A stretch of 15,094 bases of DNA from Egerieenecus merdigallinarum. Lineage in GTDB: Bacteria > Bacillota > Clostridia > Christensenellales > Aristaeellaceae. The stretch is taken from NCBI GenBank assembly GCA_018711985.1, contig DVHS01000019.1, positions 1-15,094 on the forward strand, in the 5' to 3' direction. Below, piece by piece: positions 5,470-12,586 of this stretch (positions are counted from its first letter, which is position 1; each line of letters starts with the position of its first letter). The position numbers and the translations under genes were made by a program. The notes beneath the pieces were generated by a model. It had not been told where the DNA came from, did no database searches, and saw only the letters and a program-made list of their open reading frames with translations.

Positions 5470-7938
5470 TCAGCTTTCTTCCTGGCCGGTGAGCCCGGTG
5501 ACCACGTCCTCCAGCACCGCCATTACGTAGGGGACGCCCCGGTCCGTCTTGGATTGCAGGCGGATTTCGTCCTTGTTCAGGGCCGTGTCGGGGCTTTGGG
5601 CCTGGTGGATGGTCAGCCGGCAGGGGCCTTTCCCGGCCAGGTACAGCCCGGCCAGGTATTTTCCGTTGGAGCCGCTCTTGTTGAAGTAGAAGGATTTCAC
5701 GCCCTTGCCGTTGCGGTTTTGCTTCTCAAAGTCGCAGCTGAGGATGCGCTTGCCGTAGCCGCGCTCGCTGAAGAGGATCATCTCGTCGTTCTCGCCCACC
5801 TGGCCGCACCAGATCAGCTCGTCCTCCTCGTCCACCTGCATGCCCCGCACGCCCGCGGAGACGCGTCCCTGCACGGGTATCGTATCCAGGCCGAAGCGGA
5901 TGCACATGCCCGCCCGGGTGAACATCAGCAGGTCATCCTGGGTAAAGGCGGGAAGCACGGTGAGCAGGCTGTCCCCGGCTTTCAGGTTCACGGCGGCGAA
6001 TTTCTTGCCCCGCACGTCGTAATCGGCGGCGGCGGTGCGCTTCACCATGCCCCGGCGGGTCACAAAGAGCAGGTCGGGTTCCTTGGCCAGCTGCGCCGGG
6101 CGGCAGCAGGTAATCCACAGGGGCGCCTCGCCGCTTTCCAGCCCGGCCAGTACCCCGGTGAGCAGGTTGCCCCGGTCCTTGGGCTTGATCTCCGGCAGAG
6201 CGTCCACCCGCAGGGAATAGCAGTTGCCCAGGTTGGTGAAGAACAGCAGGGTTTCCTCCGTGTCCGTCTGGAACAGGAAGCGGGGGCGCTCCGCCGCGTC
6301 CTCGGCAGTTTCCAGGGGCGTTTTGCGGTAGAGCTGGGGGGACATGCGCTTGAGCTGCCCGCCGTAGGTGAAGGCCACCACGGCTTCCTCCGCCGCGGGG
6401 GGCTCCTCGGTGAGCTGCGCCTGGGCATTGTCCGGGGCCTCCAGCACGGTGCGGCGGTCGTCCCCGTATTCGGCGGCGATGGCCTCCAGCTCCTCCTGGA
6501 TGACCCCCAGGAGCTTCTTTTCACTCTTCAAAATGGCCTCCAGCCGGTGAATCAGCTTCAGCAGATCCTCGTATTCCTTCTTCAGGGCCAGCAGCTCCAG
6601 GTTGGTCAGCCGCTGCAGGCGCATGTCCAGGATGGCCTGCGCCTGGGCGTCGTCCAGCTCAAAGCGGGCCATGAGGCCCTGCTTGGCTTCCTTGGGGTTC
6701 TTGCTGGCGCGGATCAGGGCGATGACCTCGTCCAGGTTGTCCACGGCGATCATCAGCCCCTGCAAAATGTGCGCCCGGGCCTGGGCCTGGGCCAGGTCGC
6801 AGCGGGTGCGCCGGGTGACCACGTTCTTTTGGTGGGCGATGAAATATCCCAGCATGGCCTTGAGCCCCATGAGCACGGGCTTGCCCTCGGCAATGGCCAC
6901 CATGTTCACCCCGAAGGTGATCTGCAAATCGCTGTACTTGTACAGGTATGCCAGCACCCGCTGGGGGTCGGCGTCCTTTTTCAGCTCGATCACCGCCCGC
7001 ATGCCCGTGCGGTCGCTCTCGTCCCGGATGTCATAGATGCAGCTGAGGGCGCTTTTCTTCTCCTCGGAGAGCTTGAGGATCTTCTCCAGCATGGCGGATT
7101 TGTTGATCTGGTAGGGTATCTCCGTAATGACCAGCAGCTTGCGCCCGGAAAGGCCGTCCTCCACGTGCACCCGGGCCCGCAGGGTGAGCTTGCCCTTGCC
7201 CGTTTCGTAGGCCTTGCGGATCTCCTCGGTGTTCAGCAGCACGCCCCCGGTGGGGAAGTCCGGGCAGGGCAGGCGCGCCATGAGCCCGTCCAGGGAAATG
7301 TCCGGGTTTTCCATGAGCGCCACGGTGGCGTTGATGGCCTCCCGCAGGTTGTGGGGGGGAATATTGGTGGCCAGGCCCACGGCAATGCCGCCCGCGCCGT
7401 TCACCAGCAGGTTGGGGAAGCGGGCGGGGAGCATGTCCGGCTCCTTGAGGGTATCGTCGAAGTTCAGGCGGAAGGGCACGGTGTCCTTCTCGATGTCCCG
7501 AAGCATGAGCAGGGCCAGGGGCGCCATGCGGGCTTCGGTGTAACGCATGGCGGCGGCGCTGTCCCCGTCCACGGAGCCGAAGTTGCCGTGGCCGTCCACC
7601 ATGGGGCCGCGCATGGAAAAGGGCTGGGCCATGCGCACCAGGGCGTCGTACACCGAGAAATCCCCGTGGGGATGGTATTTGCCCAGGCAGTCGCCCACAA
7701 TGCGGGCGCACTTGCGGTGGGGCTTGTCCGGGCTCAGGCCCAGTTCATGCATGGTATACAGAATGCGGCGCTGCACGGGCTTCAGGCCATCCTCCACCCG
7801 GGGAATGGCCCGCTCCATGATGACGTGCTCCGCGTAGGGAATCATGGAGTTGTGCATCACGTCCTCCAGGGAGGACTGGATAATCCGGGAGGGATCATCC
7901 TTGACGATGGGGCGCTGGTCGCTGGTTTTCTTCGCCAT
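5470..7938 (-). CDS. parC: type IIA topoisomerase subunit A (topoisomerase IV ParC-like, GyrA family)
   Basis: The DNA-cleaving subunit of a type IIA topoisomerase, 822 residues. The winged-helix cleavage domain contains RYTEARM with catalytic Tyr133, preceded by KPVQRRILYTM and YHPHGD. A tower and coiled coil follow to about residue 490, including LDMRLQRLTNLE and EYGDDRRTV. The C-terminal beta-pinwheel begins near residue 510. The GyrA box (Q-R/K-R-G-G-R/K-G), needed for gyrase to wrap DNA and supercoil, is not found anywhere in the pinwheel, so decatenation/relaxation as in topoisomerase IV is more likely than true gyrase activity. Gene labels for this second clostridial pair vary (parC, gyrA). 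Position 94, equal to E. coli GyrA Ser83, is Phe; Asp98 (E. coli Asp87) is kept. It starts 3 bp after the subunit B stop with AGGAGG 10 nt upstream: one operon, one complex. Confidence 0.9.
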   Translation of the reverse strand: MAKKTSDQRPIVKDDPSRIIQSSLEDVMHNSMIPYAEHVIMERAIPRVEDGLKPVQRRILYTMHELGLSPDKPHRKCARIVGDCLGKYHPHGDFSVYDALVRMAQPFSMRGPMVDGHGNFGSVDGDSAAAMRYTEARMAPLALLMLRDIEKDTVPFRLNFDDTLKEPDMLPARFPNLLVNGAGGIAVGLATNIPPHNLREAINATVALMENPDISLDGLMARLPCPDFPTGGVLLNTEEIRKAYETGKGKLTLRARVHVEDGLSGRKLLVITEIPYQINKSAMLEKILKLSEEKKSALSCIYDIRDESDRTGMRAVIELKKDADPQRVLAYLYKYSDLQITFGVNMVAIAEGKPVLMGLKAMLGYFIAHQKNVVTRRTRCDLAQAQARAHILQGLMIAVDNLDEVIALIRASKNPKEAKQGLMARFELDDAQAQAILDMRLQRLTNLELLALKKEYEDLLKLIHRLEAILKSEKKLLGVIQEELEAIAAEYGDDRRTVLEAPDNAQAQLTEEPPAAEEAVVAFTYGGQLKRMSPQLYRKTPLETAEDAAERPRFLFQTDTEETLLFFTNLGNCYSLRVDALPEIKPKDRGNLLTGVLAGLESGEAPLWITCCRPAQLAKEPDLLFVTRRGMVKRTAAADYDVRGKKFAAVNLKAGDSLLTVLPAFTQDDLLMFTRAGMCIRFGLDTIPVQGRVSAGVRGMQVDEEDELIWCGQVGENDEMILFSERGYGKRILSCDFEKQNRNGKGVKSFYFNKSGSNGKYLAGLYLAGKGPCRLTIHQAQSPDTALNKDEIRLQSKTDRGVPYVMAVLEDVVTGLTGQEES

Positions 7939-7941
7939 GGC

Positions 7942-9918
7942 TTAGTTCCCTCCTTGCCGCTGATGTTCGGGTAATTCAAAGGTATCCTGCCGGTTGAAGT
8001 CGGCAAACTGGCTGATATACTCCCGCCGGGGCTCCACCTTGTCCCCCATGAGGATGGTGATGAGCCGGTCCGCCTGGGCGGCGTCGTCGATGGTCACCTG
8101 GAGGAGCTTGCGCTGGCTGGGGTCCATGGTGGTGGCCCAGAGCTGCTCGGGGTTCATTTCGCCCAGGCCCTTGTAGCGCTGCAGGTTGTAACCCTTGCCC
8201 GCGGCCTTGGTGCACTTGGACAGTTCCTTGTCGTCGTAGGCGTACCAGACCTTGTCCCCCTTCTGCACCTTGTACAGGGGGGGCATGCCGATGTATACGT
8301 GCCCGGTGCTCACCAGCTCCCGCATGTAGCGGTAGAAGAACGTGAGCAGGATGGCGCGAATGTGCGCACCGTCCTGGTCCGCATCGGAGAGGATGATGAC
8401 CTTGTTGTACTTCAGGGAGGAGAGGTTGAAGCCGTCCTCAATGGAGGTGCCCAGGGCGGTAATCAGGCTGCGGAATTCCTCGTTGGCCAGCACCTGGTCC
8501 AGACGCTTCTTTTCGGCGTTGAGGGGCTTGCCCCGCAGGGGGAGGATGGCCTGGAAGCGGCGGTCCCGGCCCTGCTTGGCGCTGCCGCCGGCGGAGTCGC
8601 CCTCGACGATGAACAGCTCGTTATCCTCCGGGTGGCGCCCGGTGCAGCTGGCCAGCTTGCCCACCAGGGGCGCGGCCTCCAGCTGGTTTTTCTGCCGGGC
8701 CAGGTCCCGGGTTTTGCGGCTGGCCTCCCGCACCTGGGCGGCGCGGACGGCCTTTTCCACGATTTTCTGGGCCAGCTCCTGGTTCTTCAGGTCCTCCAGA
8801 AACTCCGTCAGCCGCTGGGACACAATGGCTTCCACCGCGGGACGAACCTCCGTGTTGCCCAGGCGACCCTTGGTCTGCCCCTCAAACTGCGGATTTTTCA
8901 CCATGACGATCATCACGCAGGTGAGGCCCTCCCGGAAGTCCTCCCCGGAGAGGTTGTTGTCCTTTTCCTTCAGGGCGCCGATGCGCCGGGCATAGTCGTT
9001 GAATGCCTTGGTGAAGGCGGCCTTGAAGCCTGTTTCATGGCTGCCGCCCTCGCCGGTGGGAATATTGTTGGCGTAGGAGAAGATGTTTTCCGTATAGCCG
9101 TCGGTGTACTGGAAGGAAGCCTTAAAAATGATGTCCTCCCGCTGGCCTTCCAGATAAACGGGCTGCTCGTGGAGCACATTTTTGTCCGTGTCCAGGTATT
9201 TGACAAAGTCCACAATGCCGCCCTCGTAGTGGAAAATGCGTTCCCGGGTTTCGGGGTTCTTGTCCCGCTCGTCGGTGAACACAATGCGCAGTCCCTTGTT
9301 CAGGAAGGCCTGCTCCTGTAGGTGACGGGCCACCAGGTCGCTGTTGAAGCGGGTGTCCTCAAAAATGGTGTCGTCGGGGAGGAAGCGCACCAGGCTGCCC
9401 TTTTTGCGGGTATTGCCCACCTTTTCCAGGGGCCCCTGGGGGATGCCCGCGGTGACCTTCCCCAGCTTGGGGTCATACTTGGAGGCAAAGGAAATACGCC
9501 AATGGGTCCAGTCCCGGAAAACATCCACCGTGACCCATTTGGACAGCGCGTTCACCACCGACGCGCCCACGCCGTGCAAGCCGCCGGAATAGCTGTAGTT
9601 TTCATTGTTGAACTTGCCGCCGGCGTGCAGCTTGGTATAGATGACCTCCACGCCGGAAATGCCCAGGGTGGGGTGGGTGTCCACGGGCATGCCGCGCCCG
9701 TTGTCAAACACGCTGGCGGAGCCGTCCTGGTGCAGGGTGACCAGAATCTCGTCCGCGTAGCCGTTGGCGGCCTCGTCAATGGCGTTGTCCACAATTTCCC
9801 ACAGCAGGTGATGCAGTCCCCGGCTGCCTGTGGAGCCGATGTACATGCCCGGACGCATACGTACCGCGTCCAATCCCTCCAACACCTGTATGCTTTTCGC
9901 CTCGTAGGTTTGCGCCAT
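7942..9918 (-). CDS. parE: type IIA topoisomerase subunit B (topoisomerase IV ParE-like, GyrB family)
   Basis: The ATPase subunit that pairs with the subunit A gene directly downstream. It has 658 residues, the length of Gram-positive ParE/GyrB. The GHKL ATPase shows Glu41 and Asn45 in WEIVDNAIDEA, Asp72 in DNGRGMP, and the lid YSYSGGLHGVGASVVNAL. The transducer follows. The TOPRIM domain has Glu439 in IVEGDSAGGSA and the Asp512-x-Asp514-x-Asp516 cluster in SDADQDGAHIR, which bind magnesium. The end has the family stretches RYKGLGEMN and RREYI. All catalytic residues are present. The ATG at 9918 has AAGGAG 8 nt upstream and its own promoter. It is not next to dnaA, dnaN or recF, so the housekeeping gyrB is probably elsewhere in the genome. 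ParE rather than GyrB follows from the partner's missing GyrA box; sequence B alone does not settle it. Confidence 0.92.
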   Translation of the reverse strand: MAQTYEAKSIQVLEGLDAVRMRPGMYIGSTGSRGLHHLLWEIVDNAIDEAANGYADEILVTLHQDGSASVFDNGRGMPVDTHPTLGISGVEVIYTKLHAGGKFNNENYSYSGGLHGVGASVVNALSKWVTVDVFRDWTHWRISFASKYDPKLGKVTAGIPQGPLEKVGNTRKKGSLVRFLPDDTIFEDTRFNSDLVARHLQEQAFLNKGLRIVFTDERDKNPETRERIFHYEGGIVDFVKYLDTDKNVLHEQPVYLEGQREDIIFKASFQYTDGYTENIFSYANNIPTGEGGSHETGFKAAFTKAFNDYARRIGALKEKDNNLSGEDFREGLTCVMIVMVKNPQFEGQTKGRLGNTEVRPAVEAIVSQRLTEFLEDLKNQELAQKIVEKAVRAAQVREASRKTRDLARQKNQLEAAPLVGKLASCTGRHPEDNELFIVEGDSAGGSAKQGRDRRFQAILPLRGKPLNAEKKRLDQVLANEEFRSLITALGTSIEDGFNLSSLKYNKVIILSDADQDGAHIRAILLTFFYRYMRELVSTGHVYIGMPPLYKVQKGDKVWYAYDDKELSKCTKAAGKGYNLQRYKGLGEMNPEQLWATTMDPSQRKLLQVTIDDAAQADRLITILMGDKVEPRREYISQFADFNRQDTFELPEHQRQGGN

Positions 9919-9955
9919 GCAGACAACTCCTTATTTTCTGATTTACCGAAACCTT

Positions 9956-9984
9956 ATGATACCACAAAATGGAGAAATCATCAA
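9956..9984 (-). promoter_or_regulatory. sigma-A promoter with extended -10 for parE-parC
   Basis: On the minus strand, TTGATG (9984-9979) and TATCAT (9961-9956) are 17 bp apart, with TGG before the -10. The start point would lie near 9949, leaving about 30 nt of leader with AAGGAG at 9932-9927. The TGGTATCAT element is identical to that of the promoter at 5438-5466. Confidence 0.75.
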
Positions 9985-10037
9985 CCACCGCGGCATGGAG
10001 ACCGCACTGTGGTCTGCTTTTCTTTTCCCGGCATATC

Positions 10038-10046
10038 TGCTACAAT
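10038..10046 (+). promoter_or_regulatory. extended -10 promoter element of the AraC-family gene
   Basis: TGCTACAAT is a near-consensus extended -10 (TGn plus TACAAT at 10041-10046) placed 25 bp before the GTG start. The -35 region (TTTTCT, 10018-10023, 17 bp away) is poor, so the promoter may rely on the extended -10 or on an activator. Confidence 0.55.
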
Positions 10047-10059
10047 AAGCCCAGGAAAA

Positions 10060-10066
10060 GAGGTGA
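10060..10066 (+). promoter_or_regulatory. ribosome binding site that fixes the GTG start of the AraC-family gene
   Basis: GAGGTGA matches the 16S rRNA tail well and stands 5 nt before the GTG at 10072. An ATG at 10070 is in another frame and reaches a stop after six codons. Confidence 0.7.
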
Positions 10067-10071
10067 CCCAT

Positions 10072-11052
10072 GTGCGTGAGGAGATCCTGAACCGGTTGCG
10101 CCGCCTGTCCCCGGAGGAGGAGCGGCTGCTTCGGGGAGAAGAAGTGCGCCGGGAGGACTATGGCCGCACGGAGGGGGACTTCTGCGTGGAGAGCGGGCAG
10201 CTCATGCCCAGTGGGGAAATGATCTCCCTGCGGCCGCATACCCGGTTTGCCGCCTTTCCACGGCACCGGCACAATTATGTGGAAATGATGTACATGGTGG
10301 CCGGGGAGACCCGGCACCTGATTAACGACCGGGAGCAGGTGACCCTCCACGCCGGGGAACTGCTGATGATGAACCAGCGTGCCACCCATGCCATCGAGCG
10401 CGCGGAGGAAGGCGACCTGGCGGTGAACATCATGGTTCAGCCGGCCTTTTTCCAGGAGATGCTGGCGGCGGTGGGGGAGGATAATCCTCTGGGCCGCTTC
10501 CTGGTGGGCAGCCTCACCGACCGGCCCGAGGCGCTTAGCTCCCTGGTATTTCACGTTGCCCAGGATGTGCCCGTACAGTGCGTGCTGGAGAGCATGGTGG
10601 CTACCCTCACCGCGGGGGGCGCGCCCCTGCGGGTGAACCAGGCGGCCATGACGCTGCTGTTCCTGCACCTGCTCAGCCGTCCGGAAACCCTGGCGGGCAA
10701 CCTCCCGGGGCAGGCGGACCACGCCCTGGTGTGGGAAGCCCTGCGGGAGATTCAGGATCACTACGCCGCGCCCAGCCTCACCGCGCTGGCAGCCCGGCAA
10801 CGGGTGACGCTGAGCTACATCAGCCGCCTGGTCAAGCGCGCCACGGGCCGCAGCTGGACCGAGCTTTTGCAGGAAAAGCGCCTGATGCGGGCGGATGAGC
10901 TGCTGCTGCGCACCCGCCTGCCCGTATCCGAAATTATGAACCTGGTGGGGTACAACAATTCAAGTTACTTTTACCGCCTTTATACCCAGCGCTTTGGCCG
11001 TTCACCCAAAATGCGCCGCAAGGCGTGCGGCACGCAAAACAGCAACCCATAA
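10072..11052 (+). CDS. AraC-family transcriptional regulator, probable rhamnose operon activator
   Basis: A 326-residue regulator. The N-terminal half is a cupin-like sensor domain with the signature PRHRHNYVEMMYMVAGE (His65, His67, Glu71) followed by HAGELLMMNQRATHAI. The C-terminal part, about residues 224-320, is a double helix-turn-helix domain. Its first HTH lies around SLTALAARQRVTLSYISRLVKRATG. Its second is SEIMNLVGYNNSSYFYRLYTQRFGRSP, the AraC consensus. It starts with GTG, supported by GAGGTGA. It lies between the divergent parE promoter and rhaBAD, is read in the same direction as the rha genes, and ends 123 bp before rhaB, after which comes a terminator. By position it probably senses L-rhamnose or L-rhamnulose and activates rhaB; that link is inference. 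It is not an obvious orthologue of E. coli RhaS or RhaR. Confidence 0.9.
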   Translation: MREEILNRLRRLSPEEERLLRGEEVRREDYGRTEGDFCVESGQLMPSGEMISLRPHTRFAAFPRHRHNYVEMMYMVAGETRHLINDREQVTLHAGELLMMNQRATHAIERAEEGDLAVNIMVQPAFFQEMLAAVGEDNPLGRFLVGSLTDRPEALSSLVFHVAQDVPVQCVLESMVATLTAGGAPLRVNQAAMTLLFLHLLSRPETLAGNLPGQADHALVWEALREIQDHYAAPSLTALAARQRVTLSYISRLVKRATGRSWTELLQEKRLMRADELLLRTRLPVSEIMNLVGYNNSSYFYRLYTQRFGRSPKMRRKACGTQNSNP

Positions 11053-11061
11053 ACGGAAAGT

Positions 11062-11099
11062 CAGGACGGAAATTTCGTGCAAATTACGTCCTGTTTTTT
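11062..11099 (+). terminator. intrinsic terminator after the AraC-family gene
   Basis: CAGGACG (11062-11068) pairs perfectly with CGTCCTG (11087-11093), and inside it AATTT (11071-11075) pairs with AAATT (11081-11085) around a CGTGC loop. Six T residues follow (11094-11099). It separates the regulator from the rha genes, so these need their own promoter. Confidence 0.85.
11070..11091 (+). promoter_or_regulatory. 11-bp direct repeat upstream of the rha promoter, candidate operator
   Basis: AAATTTCGTGC (11070-11080) and AAATTACGTCC (11081-11091) agree at 9 of 11 positions and stand head to tail with an 11-bp period. They lie just upstream of the probable rhaB promoter, where AraC-family activators usually bind. 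The repeat also forms part of the terminator hairpin, so it could arise from that alone. Confidence 0.35.
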
Positions 11100-11125
11100 C
11101 ATGGAAAACTTTGCTAAGATAGAAT
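11096..11125 (+). promoter_or_regulatory. probable promoter of the rhaBAD operon
   Basis: TGCTAAGAT (11112-11120) is an extended -10, overlapped by a second candidate TAGAAT (11120-11125). A weak -35, TTTTCA (11096-11101), is 18 bp from the latter and overlaps the terminator T-tract. A poor -35 fits an activator-dependent promoter. The leader would be about 45-50 nt. Confidence 0.5.
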
Positions 11126-11175
11126 TACGATGAAGCAGTACGTGGATGCATACATAAACGAAGGAGGGAAACACA

Positions 11176-12570
11176 ATGACCTATGTTCTGGCGGTGGATA
11201 TGGGCGCCTCGGGCGGGCGGCACATCCTGGCCCACCTGGAGGAAGGAAAGATTGTCCTGGAGGAAATCTACCGCTTCGATAATGTCATGGTGGAGCACAA
11301 CGGCCACCTGTGCTGGCAGATGGACCGCCTGTGGGAGCATGTGCTCAAGGGCATGGCCGCCTGCAAGGCCGCGGGAAAAATCCCGGTTTCCATGGGCATT
11401 GATACCTGGGGGGTGGACTATGTCCTGCTGGACCAGGCGGGGCAGGTGCTGGGGGATACCGTGGCCTATCGGGACAGCCGAACCCAGGGCATGGACGCCA
11501 AGCTGGAGCAGACCATGCCCTTCACCGAGTTGTACCGGCGCACGGGCATTGCCAAGCAGCCCTTCAACACCGTGTACCAGCTCATGGCCACGCCGCGGGA
11601 ACAGCTGGACCAGGCGCAGGATTTTCTCATGATCCCCGACTATCTGCACTACCGCCTGACCGGGCGGAAGGCCAACGAATATACCGAAGCCTCCACCACC
11701 GGCATGCTCAACTCCGCGACCCGGGACTGGGATCAGGAGGTGCTGGCGGCGGCGGGCATTCCCGCGGGCATTTTCCATCGGCCTGAGATGCCTGGCACCA
11801 ACCTGGGCCCCATCCTGCCGGAGATTGCCCAGCGGGTGGGCTTCAGCTGCGACGTGGTGCTCCCGGCTACCCATGACACAGGCAGCGCCTTCATGGCCGT
11901 GCCTGCCCGCAGCGACAATGCGGTGTATCTTTCCAGCGGCACCTGGAGCCTGCTGGGCGTGGAGAACGACGTGCCCCTCACGGGCATCGACAGCCTGGAA
12001 AGCGGCTTCACCAACGAGGGCGGCTACGGCGGAAAGATCCGCTACCTGAAAAACATCATGGGCATGTGGATTCTCCAGTGCGTGCGCAACGAGCTGGAAA
12101 AGCGCTATTCCTTCGGGGAAATGGCGCAAATGGCCGCCGAAGCCCCGGAGACGCCCTGGCGGGTGGATGTGGCGGACAACCGCTTCCTGGCGCCGAAAAA
12201 TATGATTGCCGAACTGCAGCTGGCCGTCACCGAGCAGGGGGGCGAGGAGCTGACCCTGCCCCGGCTGCTGCGCATGGTGAATCTCAGCCTGGCGGAAGGC
12301 TATGCCAAGGCCATTGCCCAGCTGGAGCAGCTGACGGGCAAGCGCTATGACACGGTGCACATCGTGGGCGGCGGCAGCCAGAACCAGACCCTGAACCAGA
12401 TGACCGCCGACGCCGCCGGGCGCACGGTGATGGCCGGCCCCACCGAGGGCACCGCCCTGGGCAACCTGATGGCCCAGCTGATTGCCGGCGGCGTCTTTGC
12501 GGACCTGGCCCAGGCCCGGGAGGCGGAATGCGCCAGCTTTGACGTAGTGACCTATGTTCCCAAAGCATAA
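11176..12570 (+). CDS. rhaB: rhamnulokinase RhaB
   Basis: A 464-residue FGGY-family sugar kinase that phosphorylates L-rhamnulose to L-rhamnulose-1-phosphate with ATP. The N-terminal phosphate motif is LAVDMGASGGR (residues 5-15). IDTWGVDYVLLD (from residue 75) contributes to the sugar site. THDTGSAF carries the catalytic Asp234. SSGTWSLLG (about 253-261) is the second phosphate motif, and VGGGSQNQTLNQMTADAAGR (397-416) is the adenosine motif. The length and the DMGASGGR and GTWSLLG patterns fit rhamnulokinase rather than xylulo-, glycerol or fuculokinase, and the next two genes confirm the pathway. AAGGAGG stands 8 nt before the ATG. It is the first gene of the operon; rhaA follows after 16 bp. 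Confidence 0.95.
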   Translation: MTYVLAVDMGASGGRHILAHLEEGKIVLEEIYRFDNVMVEHNGHLCWQMDRLWEHVLKGMAACKAAGKIPVSMGIDTWGVDYVLLDQAGQVLGDTVAYRDSRTQGMDAKLEQTMPFTELYRRTGIAKQPFNTVYQLMATPREQLDQAQDFLMIPDYLHYRLTGRKANEYTEASTTGMLNSATRDWDQEVLAAAGIPAGIFHRPEMPGTNLGPILPEIAQRVGFSCDVVLPATHDTGSAFMAVPARSDNAVYLSSGTWSLLGVENDVPLTGIDSLESGFTNEGGYGGKIRYLKNIMGMWILQCVRNELEKRYSFGEMAQMAAEAPETPWRVDVADNRFLAPKNMIAELQLAVTEQGGEELTLPRLLRMVNLSLAEGYAKAIAQLEQLTGKRYDTVHIVGGGSQNQTLNQMTADAAGRTVMAGPTEGTALGNLMAQLIAGGVFADLAQAREAECASFDVVTYVPKA

Positions 12571-12586
12571 AGGAGGTAGAACGACC

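Noticed and set aside
5254..7974. A 906-codon open frame on the plus strand opposite the parC-like gene
   Set aside because: It is antisense to a complete topoisomerase gene, has low-complexity His/Gly/Gln/Leu-rich translation, no recognisable domain and no ribosome binding site. Long antisense frames are expected in GC-rich genes with biased codons.
8299..10071. Long plus-strand frames opposite parE, including the upstream extension of the AraC-family frame back to 9322
   Set aside because: The part before 10072 is antisense to parE and shows no protein-like features; the promoter and ribosome binding site place the regulator start at 10072.
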